64,000 nucleotides of DNA from an uncultured Flavobacteriaceae bacterium (GCA_947503005.1 CANNCA010000001.1:1-64000); one strand, 5' to 3'; positions 25,722-34,554 are shown, counted from the first letter of the stretch. Numbers and translations: made by a program. The notes: generated by a model not told the origin, from the letters alone.

Positions 25722-26474
25722 ATGCTTAAGATCAATGATTTACACGCAAGTGTAGAGGATAAAGAAATATTAAACGGAATCAACCTAGAAGTAAATGCAG
25801 GTGAAGTCCATGCGATTATGGGCCCTAATGGTTCGGGTAAAAGTACCTTGGCGGCGGTAATTGCTGGAAAAGAAGAATTTGAAGTTACAAAGGGAAATGT
25901 AGTATTGGATGGTGAAGATTTGGTAGATGATGCTCCCGAAGAACGCGCTCACAAGGGTGTTTTCCTCTCTTTTCAATATCCCGTTGAGATTCCAGGTGTT
26001 TCTGTGACCAACTTTATGAAGACGGCAATTAATGAAACCCGTAAGGCAAAGGGTCTTGAAGATATGCCAGCAAATCAAATGTTGAAATTGATTCGTGAAA
26101 AGGCCGAAATGTTGGAAATTGACCGCAAGTTCTTATCCCGCTCGCTGAATGAAGGTTTTTCGGGTGGAGAGAAAAAAAGAAATGAGATTTTTCAAATGGC
26201 AATGCTTGAACCGAAATTGGCCATTTTGGATGAAACTGATTCCGGTTTGGATATTGACGCACTTCGAATTGTTGCCAATGGCGTAAACAAACTAAAAAGT
26301 AAAGATAACGCGGTAATCGTCATCACGCATTACCAGCGTTTATTAGAATATATTGTGCCTGATTTTGTTCATGTTTTACACAACGGTAGAATCGTAAAAT
26401 CAGGTGGAAAGGAATTGGCGTTGGAGCTTGAAGAAAAAGGTTACGACTGGATTAAAAATGAGGCGGTAGTCTAA
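25722..26474 (+). CDS. sufC: Fe-S assembly ATPase SufC
   Basis: The 250-residue ABC ATPase has the Walker A motif GPNGSGKSTL (about 34-43), the SufC-specific signature LNEGFSGGEKKRNEI (about 142-156) and Walker B LAILDETDSGLD (about 167-178), followed by the switch His in VIVITHYQRLL. SufC dimerises in the SufBC2D complex, and ATP binding drives the conformational change needed for cluster formation. It is separated from the lactonase-like gene by 5 bp and from sufD by 11 bp. Confidence 0.97.
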   Translation: MLKINDLHASVEDKEILNGINLEVNAGEVHAIMGPNGSGKSTLAAVIAGKEEFEVTKGNVVLDGEDLVDDAPEERAHKGVFLSFQYPVEIPGVSVTNFMKTAINETRKAKGLEDMPANQMLKLIREKAEMLEIDRKFLSRSLNEGFSGGEKKRNEIFQMAMLEPKLAILDETDSGLDIDALRIVANGVNKLKSKDNAVIVITHYQRLLEYIVPDFVHVLHNGRIVKSGGKELALELEEKGYDWIKNEAVV

Positions 26475-26485
26475 CTGTAGATATT

Positions 26486-27802
26486 ATGGATTTAAAAGGC
26501 AAACTAGTTTCTTCCTTTATGGCGTTTGAGAATAATGTCGACATTGACCATCCGGTGCATGACGTACGCACCGAGGCCATGAAAAATTTTGAAAAGAAAG
26601 GCTTTCCATCTAAAAAGGATGAGGCATGGAAGTATACTTCATTAAACAGTCTTCAGAAAATTGATTTCAGCATTTTTCCGAAGCAGGACAACGCTCTTGA
26701 TTATAAGGATGTCAAGAAATACTTCATTCATGACATCGATACGTATAAAATCGTTTTTATTGACGGTATTTATAGTTCCAATCTTTCAGAAACAACCCAT
26801 GACGGTGTTGATATCTGTTTGATGAGTTCAGCTTTAACAAAACCTATGTACAAGGCAGTTATCGATGTATATTTCAACAAAGTGGCTTCCAAAGAGGAAT
26901 CACTAACAACCTTAAATACGGCTTTTAGTAGAGAAGGGGCATACATATATATTCCAAAAAATAAGATGCCGAAGAAGCCTGTTGAAATAGTTCATTTTGC
27001 TACTGGCAATGAGTCTACCTTAATGCTTCAGCCAAGAAATTTGATTATTGTCGAAGAGAATGCTGAACTTCAGGTTATTGAACGCCACCAAAGTTTAACT
27101 TCCAACGAAGTGTTGACCAATTCAGTAACTGAAATATTCGCAGCAAAAAGTGCCATTGTCGATTATTACAAGGTTCAGAATGATGCTGCAACAGCGTCCT
27201 TAATCGACAATACCTATATCAATCAAAAGAGTAAGAGCTTCGTGAATGTTCATACGTTTTCTTTCGGAGGCAAGTTAACGCGGAACAACCTGAACTTTTA
27301 TCAAAATGGCGAGTATATGGACTCGACAATGAAAGGAGTTACCATACTTGGGGAAAAGCAGCATGTCGATCATCATACACTTGTTCACCACATCGAACCC
27401 AACTGCGAAAGCCATCAAGATTACAAAGGCATTTATGGTGAAAATTCTACGGGAGTCTTTAACGGGAAAATTATAGTGGATAAAATCGCCCAAAAGACGA
27501 ACGCATTTCAACAGAACAATAATATCCTGATTAGCGACAAGGCAACAATAAATACCAAGCCGCAGCTTGAAATTTTTGCGGACGATGTCAAATGTTCACA
27601 CGGTTGTACCATTGGTCAGCTAGATGAAGATGCCATGTTCTACTTACAATCAAGAGGAATTCCTGAAAAGGAAGCCCGTGCTCTCTTGATGTATGCTTTT
27701 GCCAATAATGTTTTGGAAAGTGTTCGTATTCCTGAATTAAAAGCAAGAATCAACAAGTTGATTGCCAAGAAACTTGGAGTAAATCTTGGGTTTGATTTGT
27801 AG
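26486..27802 (+). CDS. sufD: Fe-S cluster assembly protein SufD
   Basis: This 438-residue SufB paralogue has the typical helical N-terminus (KKDEAWKYTSLNSL), a right-handed beta-helix, HVDHHTLVHHIEPNCESHQDYKGIY, in which the conserved His lies at the SufB interface, and the C-terminal AQKTNAFQQNNNILISDKA and DVKCSHGCTIGQLDEDAMFYL. It completes the SufBC2D scaffold and is needed for iron uptake into it. Its last codons overlap the probable TTG start of the following outer membrane protein gene. Confidence 0.97.
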   Translation: MDLKGKLVSSFMAFENNVDIDHPVHDVRTEAMKNFEKKGFPSKKDEAWKYTSLNSLQKIDFSIFPKQDNALDYKDVKKYFIHDIDTYKIVFIDGIYSSNLSETTHDGVDICLMSSALTKPMYKAVIDVYFNKVASKEESLTTLNTAFSREGAYIYIPKNKMPKKPVEIVHFATGNESTLMLQPRNLIIVEENAELQVIERHQSLTSNEVLTNSVTEIFAAKSAIVDYYKVQNDAATASLIDNTYINQKSKSFVNVHTFSFGGKLTRNNLNFYQNGEYMDSTMKGVTILGEKQHVDHHTLVHHIEPNCESHQDYKGIYGENSTGVFNGKIIVDKIAQKTNAFQQNNNILISDKATINTKPQLEIFADDVKCSHGCTIGQLDEDAMFYLQSRGIPEKEARALLMYAFANNVLESVRIPELKARINKLIAKKLGVNLGFDL

Positions 27803-28475
27803 AACCAAATTTTCAATTAAAAACTGGGCGAAAGCAACTTTATTGCTTTCGCTTTTATGTTTTTTGAATGGCCAAAAAAGTCTTGCTCAAGAATCCAAAT
27901 TTGGCGTTAAGGCTGGCCTTAATTATTCCTCCATAGTAGGCGATTTAACAGACGGATTAAAATTCCGATTTTCAGGTCATGGAGGAGTCTTTATCGAATC
28001 AGAGTTCACCCGAAAATTTTCGTTGCAAACCGAGGTGTTGTACTCTTCACAAGGCTTTCAATTCAGTTCGGATTTACAATCAATAGAGAATGGGGGCACC
28101 ACTTTTGACGAAAATGATTTTAGAACCAATGTCCAGTTGAATTATTTGACCGTGCCTGTTCTCGGTAAGTTCGCCTTAAATGGCCGATTGGATGTTGAAT
28201 TCGGTCCCCAATTCGGGTTTTTGTTGAATCAGGTTTCCAAGATTAAAAACCTCGATGAAAGAGACGGCACCATTCCAGATAATCGAACTTCCACCCCTGG
28301 AAGATTCCAATTAGATTATGGGGTCGTTGCAGGACTTGATATAAATATAAATGATGCCCTATCTCTCGAACCCCGGTTCTATATAGGGTTAAGAAACCGC
28401 CTTAATGGCCTTGGAGGTCAACTACAGAATTATAATGTTGCGTTTCAGGTTTCGGCGAATTACCTTCTTTTTTAA
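27786..28475 (+). CDS. Outer membrane beta-barrel protein (porin-like, OMP_b-brl type)
   Basis: The 229-residue protein has a signal peptide (hydrophobic core KATLLLSLLCFLNG, end KSLAQ) followed by KFGVKAGLNYSSI, the usual first strand of small eight-stranded barrels of Bacteroidota. Later strands such as FSLQTEVLYSSQGFQF, NYLTVPVLGKFAL and LSLEPRFYIGLRN follow the family pattern, and it ends VSANYLLF. No ATG lies near the signal peptide; TTG at 27786 or 27792 is likely, overlapping the sufD end by up to 17 bp. It is thus part of the suf transcript, although its envelope location does not suggest a role in Fe-S assembly. Confidence 0.85.
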   Translation: MGLICRTKFSIKNWAKATLLLSLLCFLNGQKSLAQESKFGVKAGLNYSSIVGDLTDGLKFRFSGHGGVFIESEFTRKFSLQTEVLYSSQGFQFSSDLQSIENGGTTFDENDFRTNVQLNYLTVPVLGKFALNGRLDVEFGPQFGFLLNQVSKIKNLDERDGTIPDNRTSTPGRFQLDYGVVAGLDININDALSLEPRFYIGLRNRLNGLGGQLQNYNVAFQVSANYLLF

Positions 28476-28546
28476 ATACCGTCTGCTGAGAAGGACATTA
28501 ATGTTATTATACTACTAATTTGATTAGCCATTTCAGGCATAGTAGG

Positions 28547-28554
28547 TATCTTTG
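28547..28554 (+). promoter_or_regulatory. -7 box before sufS
   Basis: TATCTTTG matches TAnnTTTG and stands 18 bases before the sufS ATG. The nearest TTG (28520-28522) is 24 bases upstream, longer than ideal. It suggests that sufS can also be transcribed apart from sufA-D. Confidence 0.45.
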
Positions 28555-28572
28555 CACATCAATTGAATTGCT

Positions 28573-29787
28573 ATGTTCGACGTACAAAAAATCCGAAAAG
28601 ATTTCCCGATTCTTGGTCGGGAAGTTAATGGAAAGCCTTTGGTTTATCTTGATAATGCCGCAACTTCACAAACACCGCAGCAAGTTATAGATGTCATTGT
28701 TGATTATTACCAAAACTATAATGCGAACATCCATAGAGGAGTGCATGCACTTTCACAAGAAGCAACCGATAAATACGAGCAGGCTCGAGTCAAAATTCAA
28801 AAGCATTTCAACGCTGCTAAGCCCCATGAAATTATTTTCACCTCAGGCACTACCCATAGCATCAATATTGTCGCTAATGGATTTTCGTCATTTATAAAAA
28901 AAGACGACGAAATTCTGGTTTCCGCAATGGAGCACCATTCCAATATTGTGCCTTGGCAAATGTTATGTGAGCGAACAGGGGCTGTATTGAAGGTTATTCC
29001 CATGAACCAAGAGGGTGAACTGTTGATGGATGTATATTACAAATTGCTTTCTGATAAAACCAAATTGATCTTTTGCAATCATATTTCAAATGCCTTGGGA
29101 ACAATCAATCCCATAGAAGAAATCATTGAAAAGGCACATCATGTTGGCGCTGCAGTACTTATTGATGGAGCACAAGCTGCTCCGCATTTAGTAGCTGACG
29201 TTCAAGAACTAGATGTTGACTTTTACACGGTATCTGCACACAAGGTCTGCGGACCTACCGGACAGGGAATGCTTTATGGTAAAGAAGAATGGTTGAACAA
29301 ACTCCCTCCATATCAAGGAGGTGGAGAAATGATAGCCGAGGTAACTTTTGAAAAAACCACCTACGCAGATTTACCGCATAAATTCGAAGCAGGAACTCCT
29401 AATATTTGTGGTGGTATCGCCTTTGGTGCCGCAATAGAGTATATGAATGCCATTGGCTTTGATGCCATTGCCGAATATGAACATGAACTTTTGGAATATG
29501 CAACGAAAAAACTGTTGGAAATTAAAGGATTAAAGATTTACGGTACGGCAAAGAACAAAACATCTGTCATATCCTTTAATATTGAAGGAGTCCACCCTTA
29601 TGATATTGGCTCAATTTTAGATAAATTAGGTATTGCGGTACGAACAGGGCACCATTGCGCACAACCCATCATGGATTTTTATAAGATTCCTGGTACGGTA
29701 CGCGCAAGCTTCTCTTTCTATAATACCAAAAATGAGGTTGATATTTTGGTTGATGGAGTGGTAAGAGCCATGAAAATGCTATTATAA
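28573..29787 (+). CDS. sufS: Cysteine desulfurase SufS
   Basis: The 404-residue PLP enzyme shows all group II desulfurase markers: YLDNAATSQTP at the start, AMEHHSNIVPWQ, the PLP-binding Lys in VSAHKVCGPTGQGMLYG and the catalytic Cys in RTGHHCAQPIM (about 362). It takes sulfur from cysteine as a persulfide and hands it to SufE, encoded 2 kb downstream. The 98 bp before the gene contain a possible promoter of its own. Confidence 0.97.
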   Translation: MFDVQKIRKDFPILGREVNGKPLVYLDNAATSQTPQQVIDVIVDYYQNYNANIHRGVHALSQEATDKYEQARVKIQKHFNAAKPHEIIFTSGTTHSINIVANGFSSFIKKDDEILVSAMEHHSNIVPWQMLCERTGAVLKVIPMNQEGELLMDVYYKLLSDKTKLIFCNHISNALGTINPIEEIIEKAHHVGAAVLIDGAQAAPHLVADVQELDVDFYTVSAHKVCGPTGQGMLYGKEEWLNKLPPYQGGGEMIAEVTFEKTTYADLPHKFEAGTPNICGGIAFGAAIEYMNAIGFDAIAEYEHELLEYATKKLLEIKGLKIYGTAKNKTSVISFNIEGVHPYDIGSILDKLGIAVRTGHHCAQPIMDFYKIPGTVRASFSFYNTKNEVDILVDGVVRAMKMLL

Positions 29788-30004
29788 ATTAAGGCAAAAT
29801 CGAATTTCTATTATTTTCTATTCAACTAAACACAAAATTGTGAAAAACTTTTTTGTACTCTTTATCCTACTGAAATCATTGCTTCATCGGTGAATTGAAT
29901 TTAGAATACCCTTACGAAGGATGTAAATTATTTAACAATACCTTAATATTTTGTTAAAAATTTATATATTCGCGTCACATTAACTTAAAAAACTCCCCTT
30001 TAGT

Positions 30005-31108
30005 ATGAAAAAAGTACTTTTTAGTTTAACTACGTTAGCAGTAGTGTTAAGCTCATGTGATCAAGATACAACCGATGTTCAAAATGACATTTTAGCTCAA
30101 GAAGTTCAAGTAGATATGAGTGACTTTTATGTCTATACCAATGAAGCGGAAAATGACTTCTCCGGAAAAGGAAACAATGGTAAAGATTGTGCAACAATGC
30201 GGGTTTTGAATAAAAACCTTAAGGCGAACAAAGGTCTTGAAAAAAGAATGTTCGACATTGAAAAACATGCCAGACAATTTATTGCAACTAAAAAGCCTGA
30301 CAAACCAGGAAATGGAAATGGCAACGGTGGTAACGGTGGTAATGGCGGCGATGGCGGCGGTGAAGATCCAGTCGATGATGGTTTAGGAGTAATAAATATT
30401 CCGGTGGTGGTTCATGTGATTTATAGCAATAGCAACGAAAATATAAGCGATGCACAAATTAATTCTCAGATAGCTGTCTTAAACAAAGATTTCAACGCAA
30501 CCAATAGTGATGTAAGCCAAGTGCCTTCTGAATTTGCAGGTCGTATTGCTGATTCTGATTTTAATTTTACACTCGATCGGGTAATACGTGTTTCTTCTTC
30601 CAGAAGTTCCTGGGGAACCAATGACGCGATGAAATCTTCAGCAAACGGAGGTTCTGATGTGGTATCTCCTGAAACACATTTGAATATGTGGGTTTGTAAT
30701 ATAGGAGGGGGAATTTTAGGTTATGCTCAATTTCCTGGAGGTAGTGCTTCAACTGATGGTGTTGTAGTTTCACCTCAATTTTTTGGAACTGAAGGTTTTG
30801 TTTCGGCGCCTTTTAATGGCGGTAGAACCATGACGCACGAAGTGGGACATTGGGCAAATTTAAGGCATATTTGGGGGGATGGTAGATGCAAGCGTGATGA
30901 TTTTGTTTCAGACACGCCAAGCTCTGATGCTCCAAACTACGGTTGCCCTTCCTATCCAACAGTTAACTGCCGTTCGAATGACATGACTATGAATTATATG
31001 GATTATGTTGACGATGCTTGTATGTATATGTTCTCAGAAGGTCAAAAATCTAGAATGCGAGCTATTTTTGCACAAGGTGGAGCTCGAGCAAGTTTTTTAG
31101 GTAACTAA
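30005..31108 (+). CDS. M43 (pappalysin-like) zinc metalloprotease lipoprotein
   Basis: The 367-residue protein has a lipobox SSC (Cys 18), a pro-region, a low-complexity Gly/Asn/Asp linker (about 109-127) and the M43 catalytic domain. The zinc motif is HEVGHWANLRHIWGD (about 278-292), with Met-turn NYMDY (about 330-334) and paired cysteines in VNCRS and DDACM. Such metzincins are made as secreted or surface proteases in Flavobacteriia; many carry a T9SS tail, but this one has a lipid anchor instead. It lies between sufS and sufE and ends with its own terminator, so it is an inserted, independently terminated gene. Confidence 0.92.
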   Translation: MKKVLFSLTTLAVVLSSCDQDTTDVQNDILAQEVQVDMSDFYVYTNEAENDFSGKGNNGKDCATMRVLNKNLKANKGLEKRMFDIEKHARQFIATKKPDKPGNGNGNGGNGGNGGDGGGEDPVDDGLGVINIPVVVHVIYSNSNENISDAQINSQIAVLNKDFNATNSDVSQVPSEFAGRIADSDFNFTLDRVIRVSSSRSSWGTNDAMKSSANGGSDVVSPETHLNMWVCNIGGGILGYAQFPGGSASTDGVVVSPQFFGTEGFVSAPFNGGRTMTHEVGHWANLRHIWGDGRCKRDDFVSDTPSSDAPNYGCPSYPTVNCRSNDMTMNYMDYVDDACMYMFSEGQKSRMRAIFAQGGARASFLGN

Positions 31109-31132
31109 CTTCATTTTACATAATATAATCAT

Positions 31133-31163
31133 AAAAAGACACCTGATCAGGTGTCTTTTTTTT
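31133..31163 (+). terminator. Terminator after the M43 protease gene
   Basis: A perfect 28-base palindrome centred on GATC (stem AAAAAGACACCT / AGGTGTCTTTTT) is followed by more T. It ends 14 bases before the next start codon. Confidence 0.92.
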
Positions 31164-31176
31164 ACTTTAGGCGATT

Positions 31177-31602
31177 ATGAAAACTAAGTATTGTCTAGCG
31201 ATTTTGGTGTTAATGATAATCTCAGGATGTTCTGCGCAGCAGGAAACAACTTACGTCAAAGTAACTTACTTAGCTTCCTCTAGAGGATTGTATAAAGATA
31301 TTGAATTGACCGAACAAAAAATCTCAGTCCTTAAAGACAGGTCTTCCGAAAGTAGAACAGAAGTTTTAATGCCACTGAATGAATGGGAAACACTTTTGAA
31401 ACGTTGCCAAACACTGCCGGCTGAGACGGAAAGTTTTGATTCTGAAAAGCTGCATGTAGATGCTGCTATTGAAGCAATCTTGACTATTGAAGGTGATGAG
31501 CAATCTGAAGATATGGTATTCAGAATGGATTATAGTAATGTTCCAAAATTATTTAAGCCATTAATCAATCAAATACTTGCATTGTCAGAAACTGTTGAAT
31601 AG
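31177..31602 (+). CDS. Small lipoprotein, function unknown
   Basis: This 141-residue protein has a signal peptide with lipobox ISGC (Cys 18) and a mixed alpha/beta body: TYVKVTYLASSRGLYKDIEL, a KISVLKDR strand, and a C-terminal helix KLFKPLINQILALSE. Two cysteines remain outside the lipobox or none, apart from KRCQTL (about 72). No family is recognised. The gene starts directly after the M43 terminator and is followed by the sufE promoter, so it may be a single-gene unit. Its neighbours do not predict its role. Confidence 0.7.
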   Translation: MKTKYCLAILVLMIISGCSAQQETTYVKVTYLASSRGLYKDIELTEQKISVLKDRSSESRTEVLMPLNEWETLLKRCQTLPAETESFDSEKLHVDAAIEAILTIEGDEQSEDMVFRMDYSNVPKLFKPLINQILALSETVE

Positions 31603-31625
31603 CCAATATTCTTATCGTATTTTTG
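31595..31625 (+). promoter_or_regulatory. Promoter of the sufE operon
   Basis: TTG (31595-31597) and TATTTTTG (31618-31625) are 20 bases apart, a full match to the flavobacterial consensus. The box is 40 bases before the sufE ATG, and the -33 lies over the stop region of the preceding gene. Confidence 0.7.
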
Positions 31626-31665
31626 CACAATAATTCCTCGTCTTTTTGGGGATTAAGATGGCCCT

Positions 31666-32088
31666 ATGCAGATACAAGAAATACAAGATGAAATCGTAGA
31701 CGAATTCTCAATGTTCGAAGATTGGATGCAGCGTTACGAGTACATGATTGAGCTAGGAAAAACACTTCCCTTAATCGACGAACAATACAAGACTGATGAC
31801 AATATTATAAAAGGTTGCCAGAGCAAGGTCTGGGTACATGCAGAATTAGTAGACGACAAGTTGGTTTTTACGGCGGATAGTGATGCCATTATTACCAAAG
31901 GAATAATAGCTATTTTGATTCGGTCGTTCAGTAATCAAAGACCAGCAGATATCATTGAGGCAAATACTGATTTTATAGATAAAATAGGATTGAAAGAACA
32001 TTTATCACCAACTCGTGCCAATGGATTGGTGAGCATGATAAAACAATTGAAATTGTACGCTGTGGCCTATCAGACACAGTTAAATTGA
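31666..32088 (+). CDS. sufE: Sulfur acceptor SufE
   Basis: The 140-residue protein has the SufE fold: EDWMQRYEYMIELGKTLP, then the active-site Cys in DNIIKGCQSKVWVHAEL (about 51), then ITKGIIAILIRSFSNQ and a helical C-terminus. It accepts persulfide sulfur from SufS and delivers it to the SufBCD scaffold. It heads a tight run with the DUF59 gene (7 bp gap) and a DUF2480 gene. Confidence 0.96.
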   Translation: MQIQEIQDEIVDEFSMFEDWMQRYEYMIELGKTLPLIDEQYKTDDNIIKGCQSKVWVHAELVDDKLVFTADSDAIITKGIIAILIRSFSNQRPADIIEANTDFIDKIGLKEHLSPTRANGLVSMIKQLKLYAVAYQTQLN

Positions 32089-32095
32089 AAACAGT

Positions 32096-32425
32096 ATGAG
32101 CGAAGAAGCAACAGTAGACACGCAAGAACTTGGAGAGAAAATAGTTAATGTTTTAAAGACTATTTATGATCCTGAGATTCCGGTTGATATTTATGAATTA
32201 GGATTGATATATGATGTATTGGTCAATGAGGAGAATGAAGTAAAAATTTTGATGACCTTGACCTCACCAAATTGTCCCGTAGCGGAAACACTTCCTGTTG
32301 AGGTGGAAGAGAAGGTCAAATCATTGAATATGGTCAAGGACGCAGAAGTGGAGATTACCTTCGATCCTCCTTGGACCCAAGACTTGATGAGCGAAGAGGC
32401 TAAATTAGAATTGGGATTGCTATAA
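32096..32425 (+). CDS. DUF59 / MIP18-family Fe-S assembly protein (SufT-like)
   Basis: The 109-residue protein matches the DUF59 family: LKTIYDPEIPVDIYELGLIY, the strand VKILMTLTSPNCPVAE with the conserved Thr and Cys, and VEITFDPPWTQDLMSEEA. In suf operons such proteins help to mature or deliver Fe-S clusters. The genes on both sides are sufE and DUF2480. It lacks the extra N-terminal domain of longer SufT proteins. Confidence 0.93.
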   Translation: MSEEATVDTQELGEKIVNVLKTIYDPEIPVDIYELGLIYDVLVNEENEVKILMTLTSPNCPVAETLPVEVEEKVKSLNMVKDAEVEITFDPPWTQDLMSEEAKLELGLL

Positions 32426-32496
32426 GTTTATGGAATAGTTGATTTGAACCCACGGATCGGCAACAATTGCTGTTAGTACCTAAATCCAGTAACGTA

Positions 32497-33003
32497 ATGT
32501 CTGAAGAAATCGTTAACCGCGTCGCCAAAAGTAAATTGGTGACCTTTGACCTTGAGGAGTATTATCCCGAGGGGAAAAGAATCGTTTTAGATATCAAAGA
32601 TTGGCTTTATGAAGGATTGATCCTCAAGGAAAATGAATTTAGAAGCTATGTTTCAGAACATAATTGGGAGCAATACAAAGACACCTATATAGCCCTAAGT
32701 TGTTCTACGGATGCCATTATTCCAGGATGGGCGAATATGTTAATAGCGTCCAAACTACAGCCTTATGCCAAAAAGGTTGTTATGGGTAATCTTGAGGAAT
32801 TGGAAACTTCACTTTACCAATCCGTAATAGAAAATATTGATGTCACTGCTTTCCAAGACAAGCCTGTCATCATAAAAGGGTGTAGTAATAAGCCGGTACC
32901 CCCGAACGCTTATATTTGGATTACTGCTAAAATGCAGACGGTTGCCAAGAACGTAATGTACGGTGAAGCCTGTTCTTCGGTGCCTCTCTTCAAGAAGAAA
33001 TAG
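32497..33003 (+). CDS. DUF2480 family protein
   Basis: The ATG at 32497 gives 168 residues beginning MSEEIVNRVAKSKLVTFDLE; an upstream in-frame TTG adds ten residues without family similarity. The stretch YPEGKRIVLDIKDWLYEGLI and the loop KGCSNKPVPPNAYIWI are typical of DUF2480, a family limited, as far as I know, to Bacteroidota and regularly found next to the suf genes. Its function is unknown; the context points to Fe-S metabolism. The single Cys in CSTDAIIPGWANM and two in KGCSN / GEACSS could matter. Confidence 0.85.
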   Translation: MSEEIVNRVAKSKLVTFDLEEYYPEGKRIVLDIKDWLYEGLILKENEFRSYVSEHNWEQYKDTYIALSCSTDAIIPGWANMLIASKLQPYAKKVVMGNLEELETSLYQSVIENIDVTAFQDKPVIIKGCSNKPVPPNAYIWITAKMQTVAKNVMYGEACSSVPLFKKK

Positions 33004-33036
33004 TTTCCTTCCTATTTATTTCATGTTAACAATTCT

Positions 33037-33044
33037 TACATTTG
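33037..33044 (+). promoter_or_regulatory. -7 box before the DUF3078 gene
   Basis: TACATTTG matches TAnnTTTG, 33 bases before the ATG at 33078. The -33 position is AT-rich without a clear TTG. Confidence 0.45.
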
Positions 33045-33077
33045 CTACTCATAACAATACTTAAACACTAAAACATT

Positions 33078-34019
33078 ATGAAAAAATTATTTGTTGTAAC
33101 CCTAGCAATATTCGCCGGGACTTTTACCTATGCCCAAGACGATTTGCAAAAAGCAGAGGAGTTAAAAGCGATGATAGGCCCTAAAACCGACTCCATTGCT
33201 GCCATTCAAGGAAGAATCGATGCCATTCAAGGCGAAATCGATGGTTTGCCAGGATGGCGAAAAGGAATGTTTGGAACAATAGGTGCTAACTTAGCCGGTT
33301 CTAAAAATTGGTATTCTCAAGGAATACCAAACAATTCTTCTGGAAACATTGGCATCACTTTAAATGGGTTTGCCAACCTCGACCGAGAGAAATTCTTTTG
33401 GAGAAATTCTGGAAATATTAACCTACAATGGGTAAAACTGGATAATAAAGACATCGATACGGATGACGACAGCTTCAACGGTACCACGGATGTCTTTAAC
33501 ATTACCTCATTGTATGGTTATAAACTAAGCGATAAGTTTGCGATTTCGGCATTAGGGGAGTATCGTACCTCTTTCATCAGTAATTTTAATGATCCAGGCT
33601 ATTTGGATGTTGGTGTTGGTGCCACGTGGACACCCATAACCGATATGGTTGTAGTGATTCATCCATTGAACTACAACTTTGTTTTCGCGAAAGATGATGC
33701 AGCCTATGAATCTTCAACAGGTGCAAAGATCGTTGTTGACTACACAAGACAAATAGGGGCCGTGAACTTCAAAACAAATTTCTCCACATTTCAAAGTTAT
33801 AAGAGCGGGGATTTGTCGAACTGGACATGGATCAATAATTTTGGATACACCTTGTGGAAAGGAATCGGTGTAGGTTTTGAATTCGGACTTAGAGGTAATA
33901 GACAAGAAGCTTTTGCTAATGCACTAGCACAACCTGGTGCCGCCGCCAATCTGGCAATAGGCGACGTTGAGAACACAACTCAGAGTTACTGGTTATTTGG
34001 ACTCAACTATTCATTGTAG
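33078..34019 (+). CDS. DUF3078 family outer membrane protein
   Basis: The 313-residue protein has a signal peptide (ends TYAQ), a short coiled segment (about 20-55, IAAIQGRIDAIQGEIDGL) and then a beta-rich domain of the DUF3078 type: GWRKGMFGTIGANLAGSKNWY, ITLNGFANLDREKFFW, NINLQWVKLD, YRTSFISNFNDPGYLDVGVGA and a C-terminal FGLNYSL strand. It is expected to be a barrel in the outer membrane. DUF3078 proteins commonly lie at the end of suf clusters in Flavobacteriaceae, but no functional link is established. A strong terminator follows. Confidence 0.88.
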   Translation: MKKLFVVTLAIFAGTFTYAQDDLQKAEELKAMIGPKTDSIAAIQGRIDAIQGEIDGLPGWRKGMFGTIGANLAGSKNWYSQGIPNNSSGNIGITLNGFANLDREKFFWRNSGNINLQWVKLDNKDIDTDDDSFNGTTDVFNITSLYGYKLSDKFAISALGEYRTSFISNFNDPGYLDVGVGATWTPITDMVVVIHPLNYNFVFAKDDAAYESSTGAKIVVDYTRQIGAVNFKTNFSTFQSYKSGDLSNWTWINNFGYTLWKGIGVGFEFGLRGNRQEAFANALAQPGAAANLAIGDVENTTQSYWLFGLNYSL

Positions 34020-34045
34020 TACCAAAGCTTCATTTGATTAAAAAC

Positions 34046-34075
34046 AAAACGTCCCGCAATTGCGGGACGTTTTTC
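34046..34075 (+). terminator. Terminator at the end of the suf locus
   Basis: A 13-14 bp perfect stem (AAACGTCCCGCAA / TTGCGGGACGTTT) followed by T closes the 11 kb suf region. Confidence 0.93.
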
Positions 34076-34122
34076 TTAAGTAGGACTCGTTAAATTTGGT
34101 TGTTAGTCAATAAATCAAACTT

Positions 34123-34320
34123 TTAGATCAAGTTCAGACCTGGGTACAATCCAAATAATAGATTTTCGGTTAAGAGCATGTTTTCAATGGGACAAACACT
34201 AAATCTCAAATACGAGACGAATGTAGCCGAGGCATTCAACATCACTAAACTTTTGTTGCGAACGAATCGAAAGCTGTTGTGAAACTCGTTAAAACGTGTG
34301 GCATCATCGATGAAATGCAC
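34123..34320 (-). other. Open frame of 65 codons, probably not a gene
   Basis: An ATG-initiated frame (MHFIDDATRFNEFHNSF at the start, LLFGLYPGLNLI at the end) fills part of a 700 bp gap. It has no recognised motif, no promoter box at the right distance and codon use unlike its neighbours. It may be a fragment of a decayed gene. Confidence 0.2.
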
Positions 34321-34387
34321 CTTTTAATACGTTGAGCCGCCTGATACAAATTAACACAAAGGAGATATGATTTAAGAAGTTGTCATA

Positions 34388-34427
34388 GAAAAGAAAAAGA
34401 GCAGCCTTTGGGGAAGCTGCTCTTTTC
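34388..34427 (-). terminator. Terminator of a small minus-strand unit
   Basis: AAAAGAGCAGC pairs with GCTGCTCTTTT around a ten-base loop. On the minus strand it is followed by a CTTTTTCTTTTC tract. It lies 22 bases after the stop of the 34-codon frame at 34450-34554. Confidence 0.8.
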
Positions 34428-34449
34428 TAAAATTTCTTGGTGTAAAACT

Positions 34450-34554
34450 TTATAGCATAAATAGTCTTTTCATTAATAGCATCATGCCACTGAAGTAGTC
34501 ATTCTTGTAAACTTGAACTTCATCTCTAGTAGGTGCGTTCATTTGGGATTCCAT
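34450..34554 (-). CDS. Candidate 34-residue peptide
   Basis: ATG at 34554 opens 34 codons (MESQMNAPTRDEVQVYKNDY then F S G M M L L M K R L F M L) ending in TAA. The N-terminal half is charged and polar, while the second half is short, hydrophobic and basic, with five methionines, as in a membrane-associating peptide. A -7 box lies about 70 bases upstream (34624-34631) and a strong terminator 22 bases downstream, so a complete small transcription unit is present. No family is recognised; the RNA itself might be the product. The flanking genes, suf and scoAB, give no clue. Confidence 0.4.
   Translation of the reverse strand: MESQMNAPTRDEVQVYKNDYFSGMMLLMKRLFML

Noticed and set aside
34123-34320. 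65-codon frame as a gene
   Set aside because: No motif, no promoter box and no plausible partner; kept only as a low-confidence entry.
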